Source: Vibrio profundi
GTDB lineage: Bacteria > Pseudomonadota > Gammaproteobacteria > Enterobacterales > Vibrionaceae
Length of the DNA stretch: 64,000 bases
Direction of reading: 5' to 3'
NCBI RefSeq assembly: GCF_005281835.1
Contig: NZ_RZIS01000006.1
Coordinates: 213,808-277,807, forward strand
Shown: positions 29,901 to 37,404 of the stretch, piece after piece
How positions within the stretch are numbered: the first letter of the stretch is position 1
Layout: every line of letters starts with the position of its first letter
Notes under the pieces: generated by a model
The model's input: the letters and a program-made list of their open reading frames with translations, nothing else
What the model was told of the DNA's origin: nothing
Database searches by the model: none
Made by a program: the position numbers and the translations under genes

Positions 29901-32243
29901 CCAAGAACTTGCTGGAGCAGGGAATATTTCACAAAGATCAAACGATACCTCTTCAAAGGCAAAATAGCCCACTTCTTCTGGGATATGCGTTCTCACACGG
30001 AAGTCTTCATCAACGACAAAGCTAACTTGGCTATTGTTGATGTTACACCTACGCAGCCAACCACCATGCCCACCAGCTCGTTCTTGTTTATTCGCAATGA
30101 TCCCATCAACACTACTCAACGCGGTTGTGGCGTATTTGTCTTCACAGCCATCAAGCATTGGGTCACTGCCATTTTGGCTAGGAGTATCGTACCCTCTCGC
30201 AAACTGCACCTTATAGCCATCAACTTCTAGCACCGAGCTGGTCGACAGAGCTGCTAAAAATGCAATTTTCTCATCTTCGTAATCTAAATTGCTGTTGTGA
30301 GATGCGCTCAACTCTAAAAATAAATCAACATATGAGCGCTCATCCGTTCTCCTGACTTTTCCTGAAGTCATCCATTTATCAGCGTTATTTCTTGTTTGTA
30401 TCTGGTGTAAAACAACGGGATTTGATGAAAATGAAGTAATGCCGAAATCGTTATAAAGCACGCGCTCATTATTGTTAGAACCAGACTTAGCGCTCGCCGC
30501 ATCCGTTTCTAAATAACCCGCAAGAACTTGATGCCCATTAAAGTCAGCGATCCCAGGTTCAATAGCGAGGTAGCTTATTTCTGTCATTGTTTGACTAGTG
30601 AGATCTGGGCCGCCCCCATTCTTAGGGGCTTTGATTTGCTCTAGCGTCGCTTCGGTTTTCGTCACATTTGTTACAGCCATCGTAGCCGGAGCATCCGCAT
30701 CTGGACTACTTGGATCAATAGTTGGCATAACAAAAACAAGAGGGGTATTCGTGTAATCTTTAGTTAATGGGATCGTACACTCACCACCAGAACATTGAGC
30801 GATACCAAATTCATATTGAGCATCTTCAACATATGTTGGTGGCGGTAAACAACTTTCAGGCACACTACCAACAATTTTCGCATCGTCATGTAAATCAATT
30901 TTTAACGACGTTACGCCACCGTTAAGTGTCACATCATCATGTAATTTCACTTCGGTATTAGCTAGGATAAGTCCATTGAATTCAAAAGCGATATCAGATT
31001 CAAACTTTGCATCTTCATCATCATGTACGATAATCCAAAAATCTTCTGGATTACCTGTATGAGAAATACTGCCTGACTCCTTAACCTTAATACTATTAAC
31101 ATGCAGGTTAGTAGGTGCGGCTATGATAAGTGTACCTTCTTCACCGTCTTTATCTTTTCCCTTAACCTCTAGTTCATCTATAACGTAATCACCACCAGTA
31201 AAGGTGACGCTACCGTCTTCAATTGTTACCTTTCCATAATAACCCGCACTTAATTCAGTGACGGATCCAGCTGGTACATCAGGGTAGAATTCATTATCAA
31301 AATCAGTAAATGTTGGAGGTGAGACCAATAACGTAGAATTGCCGCTACAGTTCAGCCCATCACAACTACCATCTTTTGCATTTAAGTTATCAGATTCAGA
31401 GAAGCCAACTTGGCCGGGTAAAGTTAAGTTCTGAATTAGTGCATCGTCTTTGGTATGGAACTTAATATCTTTGTCATCAAAATCTCCACTCCAGCGCTGA
31501 GCCGGCCCAGAAAAAACTTCACAAACATCAGGTAAAATAGGAGCATCGGGGGGCTCAACAGCTTCAGGTAGCTCAGTTTCGACAGTAGCACTACTATCCA
31601 TGGTAAGATCTTTAGAAACTAAGGTTCCTACAATAGTCGTATTAATAATCTTTAGTTCTTTATTATTAAAGATGTGTCCGTAGATTGTCCCAGCATCTTC
31701 AAAAGTGGCAACTTCAGATTTTCCCGATCCAGATACAAGTATAAAGTCATCAGGGTTCTTACTTTTAACATCAATTGAACCACCCGAAGTAACGGTAATT
31801 TTTTCCACGTACAGTGTAACAGGACCGGTAACTTCTAGCGTTGTACCATCGAGCTTAAGCTCAGAGCCAGTGTATTCATAAATCCCAGGCCCAATACCGC
31901 TACTAATATCCCCAGATCCAAATGAGATCACAGTTTGATCCGATGGAACATCAAAGTCAGGCTCATCTGATAAAGTAAAATCATCTTCAATTCCACAACG
32001 AGCGCTGCCACAAGACCCATTGTGATTATTGTCAATTTCCTTATAACCACCTAAAGAATCACTCGGAACATTAATAAAGCTGGCACTATTGTTCAAATCA
32101 ACTTTGTTCTTACCCTCTTGCCATGTTTGTGCAGCAGTAACCGGTCTTATTGGATCCGGAAGAGGCCAGTATGCATCCGCAAATACCCTCGTTGGCATTA
32201 CAATAGAAATTAACAAAGCATATTTAACTAGAAGGTCTTTCAC
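26925..32243 (-). CDS. mshQ: MSHA biogenesis protein MshQ (very large, modular)
   Basis: 1772 residues from a GTG at 32243, with GGGAG 7 bases before it (this site overlaps the mshP stop). A signal peptide (about 1-22, ending VFA) is present. Visible regions: beta-rich module at about 25-235, a second starting CEVFSGPAQRWSGD at about 238-470, a third starting CEIFPAPASSWKSG at about 769-1060, a separate beta domain with a Cys pair (about 471-760, FGIAQCSGGECTIPLTK), an Ig-like segment (about 1064-1160), and a C-terminal domain of DUF6701 type (about 1166-1772). The protein is acidic and rich in Asn, Ser, Thr and Gly, as for surface proteins. It lies at the end of the pilin operon. The molecular role is not established. 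A tip or adhesin-like function is inference. Confidence 0.88.
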   Translation of the reverse strand: MKDLLVKYALLISIVMPTRVFADAYWPLPDPIRPVTAAQTWQEGKNKVDLNNSASFINVPSDSLGGYKEIDNNHNGSCGSARCGIEDDFTLSDEPDFDVPSDQTVISFGSGDISSGIGPGIYEYTGSELKLDGTTLEVTGPVTLYVEKITVTSGGSIDVKSKNPDDFILVSGSGKSEVATFEDAGTIYGHIFNNKELKIINTTIVGTLVSKDLTMDSSATVETELPEAVEPPDAPILPDVCEVFSGPAQRWSGDFDDKDIKFHTKDDALIQNLTLPGQVGFSESDNLNAKDGSCDGLNCSGNSTLLVSPPTFTDFDNEFYPDVPAGSVTELSAGYYGKVTIEDGSVTFTGGDYVIDELEVKGKDKDGEEGTLIIAAPTNLHVNSIKVKESGSISHTGNPEDFWIIVHDDEDAKFESDIAFEFNGLILANTEVKLHDDVTLNGGVTSLKIDLHDDAKIVGSVPESCLPPPTYVEDAQYEFGIAQCSGGECTIPLTKDYTNTPLVFVMPTIDPSSPDADAPATMAVTNVTKTEATLEQIKAPKNGGGPDLTSQTMTEISYLAIEPGIADFNGHQVLAGYLETDAASAKSGSNNNERVLYNDFGITSFSSNPVVLHQIQTRNNADKWMTSGKVRRTDERSYVDLFLELSASHNSNLDYEDEKIAFLAALSTSSVLEVDGYKVQFARGYDTPSQNGSDPMLDGCEDKYATTALSSVDGIIANKQERAGGHGGWLRRCNINNSQVSFVVDEDFRVRTHIPEEVGYFAFEEVSFDLCEIFPAPASSWKSGSQITFNNAPSFPDGESLKYFIGGWSAEHCSPSEADCQNIEMGFDNLTDYSSYQYTCQSGTCTTGGTKVDADKLPPINFPALTGDVAFYSSRPDEDNGSGTCDAALVGDVCHPAGQGDGIININVDLNSLTLSYGGSDYPVEYRFPDNKKVYIGTFTSNSENVTLAVGANTYHYFKSLTFSSTNNNIKVSSKSAILIKDQLTFNNPADVNNDHVSDDLIFYGPEANAVFNIASGAVVNAHLLFDSIQFNNGGTIGGSVVTNDLTIHDANTVILGQNSCYSPPTDYQLVLTPSKDFSLLCETPEVTVTVTDTSGNAITQSVDVYVTLPSGLSVSSVIEGSSNGGNSYATNSSGVLTLALNASSIGTYTIDAELASDSSQNDSGDFLVSLYKFEASNVYAIAAQDASFDLEVLACKNDSVTPVSGYSGDKVLTISDFTLVQPTSAQGAIDGNLQVSGDGGTSWSNSSATFTFDNSAQSSGSVNYVESGEVSFVLSDPDFECPAGYDCEDDSGGDWDALEGVVNVFVRPWTFAICEESGADISGTSTNGNGYVAAGDTFELRLRPVVWQSNWDGSSPVNTLNGGLSLCDADITQNFFLTGATSASMTLSDGTFTPDGGVQLQLSGTLTRTNTDGEGTGTEQHIPYPGLAVNEVGSLAVIATSNNTYLSQTIDSGTRSVGRFFPGFFRLSDQTWTEPDNQSYIYMGQNFQMVEFEVEALDANEDPILNYAHDNYANALRASFNLSELGDFTDRFISPEFGDGDWNIAAGSIGEFSFTPSGDCGDVTSICWEKLDAAIDYEDGPYNLNGSTADTALTTPSDISLVVAAGNVDPVVFTADGQRLTEQPDVRFGRIDLDDVGGNAGSTLNIPLRAEYWSGNGFVTNTDDTATEVTGAHSQRDILWSPDSTTTTVTFGGTATVNDGESTALTAAQAAGVEIREQIQLWQDMSSTPWLRYFWDTDVANEQDPSSVVTFGIYRGNDRVIYRGESRLTGQ

Positions 32244-32247
32244 AAAA

Positions 32248-32676
32248 TCACTCCCTTACCCACACTTCTTGAACTCGTTGAACTTGATTGATACCACTTC
32301 CACATTCAACTGTCGCTTCGACTCTAAATGAACGCACGCCATCCAATTCTGGTAACTCTTCACATGTCAGCACTGCATCTTGGCATTGAGCCAAACCAAA
32401 ATCTAATGAAGTACCGTTTACAGTTCCGGTACACGCAGCTACATCACTATCATCATCTAGTGGATATATTTGCGTTAATGCCCATTCATTAGCAGAATGA
32501 GCCGCTAGCCACGCTTGAGTTCCTAAGACATCACGAGTGTTTGCATCATTATTCGACCACTCAACTCGAGTGAGACTCATACTCAGCATTCCCATAACAA
32601 CTAAGACAAAAATAGCCACAATGTATAGGCTGCCTTTTTGAAAGCGCCGACTCTGATACAAAGAATTATGGGACAT
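32248..32676 (-). CDS. mshP: MSHA biogenesis protein MshP
   Basis: 142 residues. After a short basic N-terminus there is one hydrophobic segment (about 15-35, KGSLYIVAIFVLVVMGMLSM), preceded by a QKGS in place of the pilin GFTLIE, which is typical of MshP/PilX-like proteins. Two Cys pairs lie in the C-terminal half. The start overlaps the end of mshO by 11 bases, and its stop lies within the mshQ ribosome-binding site, so the three genes are translationally coupled. Confidence 0.9.
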   Translation of the reverse strand: MSHNSLYQSRRFQKGSLYIVAIFVLVVMGMLSMSLTRVEWSNNDANTRDVLGTQAWLAAHSANEWALTQIYPLDDDSDVAACTGTVNGTSLDFGLAQCQDAVLTCEELPELDGVRSFRVEATVECGSGINQVQRVQEVWVRE

Positions 32677-33385
32677 TCAACACCTGCACTTCTTGCTGAA
32701 AATTCGTCGTTTCCTCAGACTGTTCAAACTCTAAGTTTAGCAGTACCGTGCCACCACGCTGAGCATTCGCGGAAGCGTAGTCAAAACTTCCTGTATTAAT
32801 GCTATCCGCAACCGTTACTGAGTTTCGGAACAATGAGAGCGAATCTCCAGTTGGGATCAAACAATACGCAACTAAATCTGAGAAAATATACTGACGATTA
32901 CCAACTGAATCGCTCGAAATACTCGCAGCTCCACCGCTTACTGTATATACACCGCCCGACACCGAGGTATTCAGGTTTGTTACCGAAAGAGCAGATGCAA
33001 ACTCTTCAAACCTAGTCGGGTTGATAATCAGTTGATGGCCACCGTTGATGACATCGTTAGAATCGACATCATTATTACCAACGATGAAATCGATATTCGC
33101 ACCAGATACAGCATAGAACCCAGAATAGCTAATCGGATAAAAAGAAATACAACTATTGGCTCCAGAAATTACGCCATCATCAAAACTGTTCGGCACGGCA
33201 TGACGGATTTCTCGAGACATTTTTTCTAATATGAACTTCGCTTGAGTTTGCAATCGCTGCCTATCGATAGAGTCCGCATAACCTTTAGTGCCAAATTCAA
33301 CAAAGCCAGCAATACCCAATACAATAATCCCACTGATTATCATAGTGACCACCATTTCAATTAAAGTGAAACCGTTTAATTTCAT
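32666..33385 (-). CDS. mshO: MSHA minor pilin-like protein MshO
   Basis: 239 residues. The prepilin peptidase motif is LNGFTLIEMVVTMIISGIIV: cleavage is expected after Gly5, with Glu at +5 of the mature protein. The rest resembles PilW-like minor pseudopilins (REIRHAVPNSF, FYPISYSGFYAV). It is processed by PilD, encoded elsewhere. The start overlaps the mshD stop by one base (TGATG). Confidence 0.93.
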   Translation of the reverse strand: MKLNGFTLIEMVVTMIISGIIVLGIAGFVEFGTKGYADSIDRQRLQTQAKFILEKMSREIRHAVPNSFDDGVISGANSCISFYPISYSGFYAVSGANIDFIVGNNDVDSNDVINGGHQLIINPTRFEEFASALSVTNLNTSVSGGVYTVSGGAASISSDSVGNRQYIFSDLVAYCLIPTGDSLSLFRNSVTVADSINTGSFDYASANAQRGGTVLLNLEFEQSEETTNFQQEVQVLNVP

Positions 33386-33951
33386 CAGTAATTTCCTCGA
33401 AAGGCAGTTAAAGTATAAGAACTTTGGTTACTGGCCGATATTGTCATATCAATACGCTTAAAAGAGTACTCATTGATAGGCGCTACCGCGTGATAACTTG
33501 CATCGTAGTCCACCGCTATCTCAATACGAAAGTTTTGATATGTATCAGCGTCATCACCAATAAGCTCGCTTAAATCATTGCAACCATTGGCACCATTTGG
33601 TTCCCAACAGCCTATATAATCATCAACATCGTTAAACAAGCTTATGGCTTCATCCGCGCCTAAAGTGTTTGCCGCCCCCGATATACCTGAACAAAATTCT
33701 TCTGTCGTCCCGGTTTCTCCTTCACCACAACGTATTCCAGTTCCGGTAAAATCTCCATTATGATCAAAGCCTCGAGATAAGATCTGACTCATTAAACTTT
33801 GGCCAAGCGCAATTGCTCTTGTTTGATAATGAGGGTCGCCCGAGCGGGCTATTTGAGGTGCAATAAAACTCGTTATGGTGATCATAGCAACGCCAATAAT
33901 CACCATAACGACCACACTCTCAATTAATGTAAAGCCATAGCGCAATTTCAT
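33385..33951 (-). CDS. mshD: MSHA minor pilin MshD
   Basis: 188 residues from the ATG at 33951, whose A is also the last base of the mshC TAA stop (TAATG). An in-frame start 36 bases upstream would add an unlikely leader inside mshC. Prepilin motif RYGFTLIESVVVMVIIG with the +5 Glu. Three or four cysteines in the central part (RCGEGE, EFCSGI, IGCWEPNGANGCND) could form disulfides. It is likely a minor subunit that helps initiate pilus assembly. Confidence 0.93.
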   Translation of the reverse strand: MKLRYGFTLIESVVVMVIIGVAMITITSFIAPQIARSGDPHYQTRAIALGQSLMSQILSRGFDHNGDFTGTGIRCGEGETGTTEEFCSGISGAANTLGADEAISLFNDVDDYIGCWEPNGANGCNDLSELIGDDADTYQNFRIEIAVDYDASYHAVAPINEYSFKRIDMTISASNQSSYTLTAFRGNY

Positions 33952-34424
33952 TAGCACCCTCCCACATAGCCTTGAGAATTGATGCAAATTGATGCTTGCT
34001 GACCTTCAGAAGTAAGAGTGATATCTACACCACCACTAGCATTACCCAACGGGTTTCCCAGCAGATCAAAATCAATACTTGTCACTGAAGGTTCTGTCGA
34101 AAAGGTTAAGTTATCACTACGTATAATATCGCTACGAATTTCATCATTACTTTCTGCCTCATCACAAGCCGAAGTCGAACCTAGACAGCTATTAGAAATG
34201 GTAAGTTGAAAATTTAAATTTGTTTCCAAAGGATCAAGATTGGATTGCATCCGGTTCACTTGAATTTGGCGAATAATAGAAATGACTTGTTCTTGAGCAG
34301 CAAAAGAAGAAAAGCTAGAAATACCGATATAGCGACTAGAGGCATAAACAGAAACGATACCTAACAAAATTATTACAATGATAAGTTCTACTAAGGTAAA
34401 ACCTGTTTCGCGAATAAGTTTCAC
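33951..34424 (-). CDS. mshC: MSHA minor pilin MshC
   Basis: 157 residues from a GTG at 34424. Prepilin motif ETGFTLVELIIVIILLGIVS with Glu at +5. The pseudopilin body follows (SRYIGISSFSSFAAQEQVISIIRQIQVNRMQSN), with two Cys pairs, one near the C-terminus (CINSQGYVGGC). It lies 145 bases after the mshA stop, downstream of a strong terminator, so its expression should be lower than that of the major pilin. Confidence 0.93.
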   Translation of the reverse strand: MKLIRETGFTLVELIIVIILLGIVSVYASSRYIGISSFSSFAAQEQVISIIRQIQVNRMQSNLDPLETNLNFQLTISNSCLGSTSACDEAESNDEIRSDIIRSDNLTFSTEPSVTSIDFDLLGNPLGNASGGVDITLTSEGQQASICINSQGYVGGC

Positions 34425-34537
34425 TATTACACCAACTAAATCATCAATAAGTATTTCATATTATATGAAATTTTTCAGAACCTCGACGTGAGAATGTAAA
34501 ATGTTCTAATTTAGCTCTCTTACCAAACTGTAGCTAG

Positions 34538-34565
34538 AAAAAAGGCCAGCAAATGCTGGCCTTTA
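34538..34565 (-). terminator. Terminator/attenuator after the major pilin gene mshA
   Basis: On the minus strand GGCCAGC-ATTT-GCTGGCC is followed by six T. It is positioned right after the mshA stop and before mshC, which suits an operon where the major pilin must be in excess. Confidence 0.88.
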
Positions 34566-34569
34566 AACA

Positions 34570-35022
34570 TTAGTTACAGTTTTGAAGCGTTATAATCGGC
34601 TCAGCCGCACTAGACGCTGCAGCTTGATACTCAACATAACAGTCTGTGTTACTATCTGTGAAACCAAAGCCAATTGCACTGTTCGCAGTAGCTCCGCTTA
34701 CAATAGTCCAGTCTGCTTCTAGTCCAGAAACTGCAGAATGTAAAGCAGCAGATGTTTCATCAGGATAACCAAAAACAACTGCAATAGATTCACTACCGAT
34801 AGTTACTGTTGCTGAAGACTGAGATTCAACTCCAGAAATAGCAGATTTACCATATACTATGCCAGCAGCACCTGCCATCGCGCCTTTCAAGCCTTGCGCA
34901 GCAGATTCTCTTGCATCATCTTGCAAGTTAAGGAAACGAGGTGCTGCAGTTACTGCAAGAATACCTAGAATAACAATTACCACCACTAGTTCGATAAGGG
35001 TGAAACCGCCTTGTTTTTTCAT
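34570..35022 (-). CDS. mshA: MSHA major pilin MshA
   Basis: 150 residues. It starts [20 protein letters not shown]: a type IVa prepilin with cleavage after Gly6, N-methyl-Phe at +1 and Glu at +5. The body is small and Ala/Ser-rich, and ends with a Cys pair (NTDCYVEYQ and LQNCN at the C-terminus) that would close the D-region disulfide loop. MSHA pili mediate surface attachment and colonisation. The gene lies 34 bases after mshB and is followed by a strong terminator. Assignment as major pilin rests on position, size and the D loop. Confidence 0.93.
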   Translation of the reverse strand: MKKQGGFTLIELVVVIVILGILAVTAAPRFLNLQDDARESAAQGLKGAMAGAAGIVYGKSAISGVESQSSATVTIGSESIAVVFGYPDETSAALHSAVSGLEADWTIVSGATANSAIGFGFTDSNTDCYVEYQAAASSAAEPIITLQNCN

Positions 35023-35056
35023 AGTCTTTCTCTCTATGTGTAAATTTAAAGCAGGA

Positions 35057-35632
35057 TTACTGCAGTGTTACGGTCACACGACCAGTCTTAATCTCGTAAA
35101 CGAATTGATGCTCTGTACCTCCTTCTAATTGAATATAGGTACAAAAAGCATTGGTGTTATCCGCTTGCGCTGAATATTTGTAATTAGAGCCATTTGCGAC
35201 ATCATCTAATGTTCCAACTTTCGGTGGGTTTTGTAGAAGATTTTCCATCATATCCACACAAGCTGAATCTGTGACATCAGTAGGTATTGAAGTTGAATCT
35301 TCATTAAGAGCCCAAGGGTAACCATCACGAAAGTCAGTATCAGTGCCAGTACTGTCTTTAGATCGAGTTAACCAAAAATCAACACCATCATAATTTACAG
35401 TATTGTATGTTTCACCGCCAATGTTTTCTGACGGCCTAGCTTCAGCTTCCCATTGTGCTCTTGCAGATAAGACCCCAGTTGCAAAGCCACCAGCTACTCC
35501 TTCAATACTCGCTTTTTTCGCTTCATCAGTTACATCCAAGAAACGAGGCAGTGCTGCTACGGCTAATAAACCAACCACAACAATGACCACGACTAATTCC
35601 ACCAAGGAGAAACCTTTTTGATTTTTAAGCAT
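35057..35632 (-). CDS. mshB: MSHA pilin-like protein MshB
   Basis: 191 residues. Prepilin motif [20 protein letters not shown] (Ser in place of Thr at +2), cleavage after Gly7. [26 protein letters not shown] is typical of MshB. Two cysteines lie in the second half (SACVDMM, AFCTYIQ). It heads the pilin operon mshB-A-C-D-O-P-Q. A perfect -10 hexamer lies 32-37 bases upstream. Confidence 0.93.
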   Translation of the reverse strand: MLKNQKGFSLVELVVVIVVVGLLAVAALPRFLDVTDEAKKASIEGVAGGFATGVLSARAQWEAEARPSENIGGETYNTVNYDGVDFWLTRSKDSTGTDTDFRDGYPWALNEDSTSIPTDVTDSACVDMMENLLQNPPKVGTLDDVANGSNYKYSAQADNTNAFCTYIQLEGGTEHQFVYEIKTGRVTVTLQ

Positions 35633-35663
35633 TTTCTACCTACTTCCACAATTAGTATGACGT

Positions 35664-35669
35664 ATTATA
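35664..35669 (-). promoter_or_regulatory. -10 hexamer for the mshB-mshQ operon
   Basis: Perfect TATAAT on the minus strand in the 79-base gap between mshF and mshB. No consensus -35 stands at 16-18 bases, so an activator may be needed. In V. cholerae the pilin genes are reported to be transcribed separately from the assembly genes, which fits a promoter here. Confidence 0.5.
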
Positions 35670-35711
35670 CATGGTTCAATCGACAAGAACATTAGAGAAG
35701 TGTCAAAATAA

Positions 35712-36167
35712 TCACAAAGCCAATATATTGGCTTTTACACTAAACCGTCCCTGAGAAAGCAATACATCTATTTGATACTTCTCAGTATATTGATATCGAC
35801 AGTAAATCCCATCTTTATCGCTCATATCAATCACTTCTGGTTGCCCAATACCTAACACTCGACGCTCTGGATACAAGTAAGACAACCAAAATGAACAATC
35901 TCTCTTGGCATGACTCAAAGGTAACAACCAGCCCGATTTGCTGTAACTAAGTGGCTGACCAAATTCATCAATACCAGCAGAGCCATTTAACAACCTTTGC
36001 TGCTTATAATAGTTAGCACGTTCGAGAATACGTTTGCTTGCTACTACAACTGCCGTATTTGTCGCTTCTTCTTCAACGGAGCGCCATGCTCCCATAAACG
36101 CGAAGATAAGCACTAAGATAACCACAGCCCAAATTGCTGTTCTAGAACGGCGGATATTATCAGCCAC
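35712..36167 (-). CDS. mshF: MSHA biogenesis protein MshF
   Basis: 151 residues from a GTG at 36167, with one N-terminal membrane helix (about 10-28, RTAIWAVVILVLIFAFMGAW) and a short periplasmic domain with two cysteines (DCSFWLSYLYPERR and IYCRYQYTEKY). The family has no known catalytic role. It probably belongs to the inner-membrane assembly platform. It begins 4 bases after the mshG stop and is the last gene of the assembly operon. Confidence 0.88.
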   Translation of the reverse strand: MADNIRRSRTAIWAVVILVLIFAFMGAWRSVEEEATNTAVVVASKRILERANYYKQQRLLNGSAGIDEFGQPLSYSKSGWLLPLSHAKRDCSFWLSYLYPERRVLGIGQPEVIDMSDKDGIYCRYQYTEKYQIDVLLSQGRFSVKANILAL

Positions 36168-36170
36168 AAG

Positions 36171-37391
36171 TTATCCTTTAATTGCGTCTAACATTCCCCA
36201 CATCGGTAAGAAAATACCTAATGCAAGAATCAATACCATGCCAGCTACTATCACCAATAAAATCGGTTCTATACGAGCAGTAAGTGTTTTTAAATCATAG
36301 TCCACTTCGCGATCATAGAAGTCTGCTACTTCCAATAATAGCTCATCTATTCGGCCCGTTTCTTCACCTACCGAAATCATCTGTATAACCAAAGGAGTAA
36401 AAATCCCTGAGTTAATCGCCGTTGAAGAAACCGTACTACCAGCTTCGATAGCCGCTTTCATCTCTTGAATTCTTAGTTCTAAATAGCGATTTCCTAATGC
36501 CTCAGCCGATAATGCTAACGATTGATTCAAGGGAACACCGGCTTTTAGCATCAGGGCAAACGTTCTGGAAAAACGGGATAACTGAGCTCTGTTGATCACT
36601 CCACCCACTACAGGCATTTTTAATCGGAATTTATCCCATTTTTCCCGCCCATCAGCTGTGCCTATCCAAGCTTTAAAAGCAAACAACGCACCAACAATAA
36701 CGCCAAGCATGAGCCCCCAATAATTGACAAAGAACTCAGACATACCAATCAAAATTCTGGTTGGTAACGGTAAATCGACCCCAAAGCGGCTAAACATACT
36801 CGAAAACTGTGGGATCACTTTTACATTTAATATAAACATCGCAATCATGATAAAGCTGATCACAAACGTCGGATAACGCATCGCGGTTTTAATGCGTTTA
36901 CGCGTTTCTACCTCTTGTTCGTAATAGCCTGCCAACTGCAAAAGTGCCTGGTCTAATCGACCTGTATTTTCACCGACACTGATCATTGAAACGAATAATG
37001 GACTAAATACTTTTGGGTGTAGCTGCATAGACGCCGATAACCCTCGGCCATTCGTCAATTCAGCGACCACTTCTTCTAACGCTTCCTTTAACTGCTTATT
37101 TTCGCAATTTTGGGTTAACCCCTTCATTGAACGCAGCAAAGGTACACCCGCTTTCGTTAAGCTGTATAACTGACGACAGAATAAAACCAAGACCTCTAAA
37201 GGGACTGCAGGCGTAAACAGGCTCGAAACATCCATATTCAACGCAGATGTACTTTTTCCAGCAGTAATAGAAGTCGGAATGATCCCTTTCCCCATTAAGC
37301 TTTCCGCTGCGACATCCTCGCTCGCAGCTTCTAGTTGTCCGCTGGCTTTGCTTCCATCTGCATTTCGCCCTTGATATCGAAAAGTTGGCAT
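36171..37391 (-). CDS. mshG: MSHA platform protein MshG (PilC/GspF family)
   Basis: 406 residues with two T2SSF domains (about 70-195 and 275-395), each ending in a hydrophobic stretch, and three transmembrane helices in total. MISVGENTGRLDQALLQLAGYYE in the first domain and its repeat MISVGEETGRIDELLLEVADFYD in the second are the conserved PilC/GspF motifs. It is the inner-membrane platform that couples the MshE ATPase to pilin addition. It starts 13 bases after the mshE stop. Confidence 0.96.
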   Translation of the reverse strand: MPTFRYQGRNADGSKASGQLEAASEDVAAESLMGKGIIPTSITAGKSTSALNMDVSSLFTPAVPLEVLVLFCRQLYSLTKAGVPLLRSMKGLTQNCENKQLKEALEEVVAELTNGRGLSASMQLHPKVFSPLFVSMISVGENTGRLDQALLQLAGYYEQEVETRKRIKTAMRYPTFVISFIMIAMFILNVKVIPQFSSMFSRFGVDLPLPTRILIGMSEFFVNYWGLMLGVIVGALFAFKAWIGTADGREKWDKFRLKMPVVGGVINRAQLSRFSRTFALMLKAGVPLNQSLALSAEALGNRYLELRIQEMKAAIEAGSTVSSTAINSGIFTPLVIQMISVGEETGRIDELLLEVADFYDREVDYDLKTLTARIEPILLVIVAGMVLILALGIFLPMWGMLDAIKG

Positions 37392-37404
37392 CTTCTATAG
37401 CCCT

